Assembly: GCF_026191725.2 (NCBI RefSeq)
Contig: NZ_CP120863.1
Coordinates: forward strand, 5,002,001-5,066,000
Source: Roseibium porphyridii
GTDB lineage: Bacteria; Pseudomonadota; Alphaproteobacteria; Rhizobiales; Stappiaceae
Direction of reading: 5' to 3'
Length of the DNA: 64,000 nt
The position numbers and the translations under genes are program-made. This document shows, piece after piece, positions 63,476-64,000 of this stretch; within the stretch, counting starts at the first letter, position 1, and every line of letters starts with the position of its first letter. Below the pieces are notes generated by a model, which saw only the letters and a list, made by a program, of their open reading frames with translations, was not told where the DNA came from and searched no databases.

Positions 63476-64000
63476 ATGCCTATCAAAGACATATTGACGA
63501 TACTGGATCTGGCAGGTGATCAGCCTGCTGCCAAATACGCCCTCGAATTTGGCCGAAATCACGATGCCCATGTCACCGGACTTGCGGTTTCCTTCGAGCC
63601 GGTTGTACCGGCCTTCGCTGCAGCCCCAATGCCGGTCGACTATCTTCAGGCCGCGCACGATCAAGCCATTGCCGCGGCCAACGAGGCCAAGAAAGAATTT
63701 GACGAGCTGGCCCGTCTTGCCGGCGTCAACAACGAAAGCCGGGTTTCGGAAATTCTGACCGGCGGACCTCTGGAAAATGTCCTTGTGCATTGCCGACCAA
63801 CCGACATGGTGGTGATCGGACAGGCCAATCCAGACAAACCTGAACCGATGCGCGAGCTCCTTATCGAAACCGTGCTTTTTGAGAGCGGCGTGCCGGTTCT
63901 GCTCGTGCCCTATATCGGCAGCACCAGCTTTCAGCCGAAAAACGTGCTTGTCGGGTGGGACGGCAGTTCCACTGCAACCAGAGCCATCCATTCAGCCCTT
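63476..64000 (+). CDS. Universal stress protein, 5' part
   Basis: The first 175 codons of a UspA-family protein are present and continue past the window. The first Usp domain (about residues 1-145) has LTILDLAGDQPAAKYALEFGRNH, GGPLENVLVHCRPTDMVVIGQA and VLFESGVPVLLVP; a second domain appears to start with NVLVGWDGSSTATRAI, so it is likely a tandem-Usp protein of about 280 residues. AGGAGGG stands five bases before the ATG. Confidence 0.92.
   Translation, partial: MPIKDILTILDLAGDQPAAKYALEFGRNHDAHVTGLAVSFEPVVPAFAAAPMPVDYLQAAHDQAIAAANEAKKEFDELARLAGVNNESRVSEILTGGPLENVLVHCRPTDMVVIGQANPDKPEPMRELLIETVLFESGVPVLLVPYIGSTSFQPKNVLVGWDGSSTATRAIHSAL

Overview
The window looks like ordinary chromosome of an alphaproteobacterium, probably a marine or rhizosphere member of the Hyphomicrobiales close to Roseibium/Labrenzia/Stappia. 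This is an inference from gene content: hisS-hisZ-hisG together, a DUF3422 protein, a class III nucleotide cyclase beside rsmE and gshA, two TRAP transport systems, NsrR with a group III truncated haemoglobin, and an alpha-type CheZ. No alignment was run. Coding density is high and base composition fairly even. I saw no rRNA, tRNA, CRISPR array, insertion sequence, phage gene or attachment site.

Layout. 1-2 kb: the end of groES and all of groEL. 2-8 kb: a LysR regulator, a cytoplasmic sulfatase, a fused TRAP permease and a TAXI-type binding protein, probably a sulfate-ester uptake and cleavage system. 8-10 kb: an ECF42-like sigma factor with its DGPF partner and an SRPBCC protein. 10-18 kb: VOC protein, HTTM-DCC fusion, glutathione transferase, SlyX, a HlyD/FtsX/ATPase export operon and a thioesterase. 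18-20 kb: a nitric-oxide-type locus (truncated haemoglobin, two tiny membrane proteins, NsrR), then a CRP-family gene with a candidate divergent small RNA. 20-24 kb: a ChbG-like pseudoenzyme with two polyprenyl-sugar glycosyltransferases. 24-28 kb: hisS-hisZ-hisG and tag. 28-33 kb: CheZ-like protein, DUF2927, L,D-transpeptidase, ClC transporter. 33-39 kb: glycolate oxidase glcD, glcE and glcF, split by two unrelated genes, with a divergent LysR. 39-49 kb: cytochrome c, DUF3422, lldR-lldD, an AraC regulator with a dehydratase, a DMT exporter, two tandem paralogous LysR genes and DUF1127. 49-56 kb: a DUF937-like protein, gshA, adenylate cyclase, rsmE, xseA and DUF805. 56-63 kb: TRAP dctPQM with a sigma-54 promoter and the DctB/DctD two-component pair. 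63.5-64 kb: the start of a universal stress protein gene.

Several parts concern carbon and redox supply (glycolate, L-lactate, TRAP substrates). Regulatory signals visible in the DNA include an NsrR-type palindrome, a CRP-type site, an overlapping lldR operator and promoter, a sigma-54 promoter and a possible ECF42 promoter. The strongest new leads are the CRP-linked small RNA candidate at about 20118-20194, the haemoglobin operon with 73- and 33-residue membrane proteins, the metal-site-less ChbG homologue, and HisG with an extra C-terminal domain although HisZ is present.
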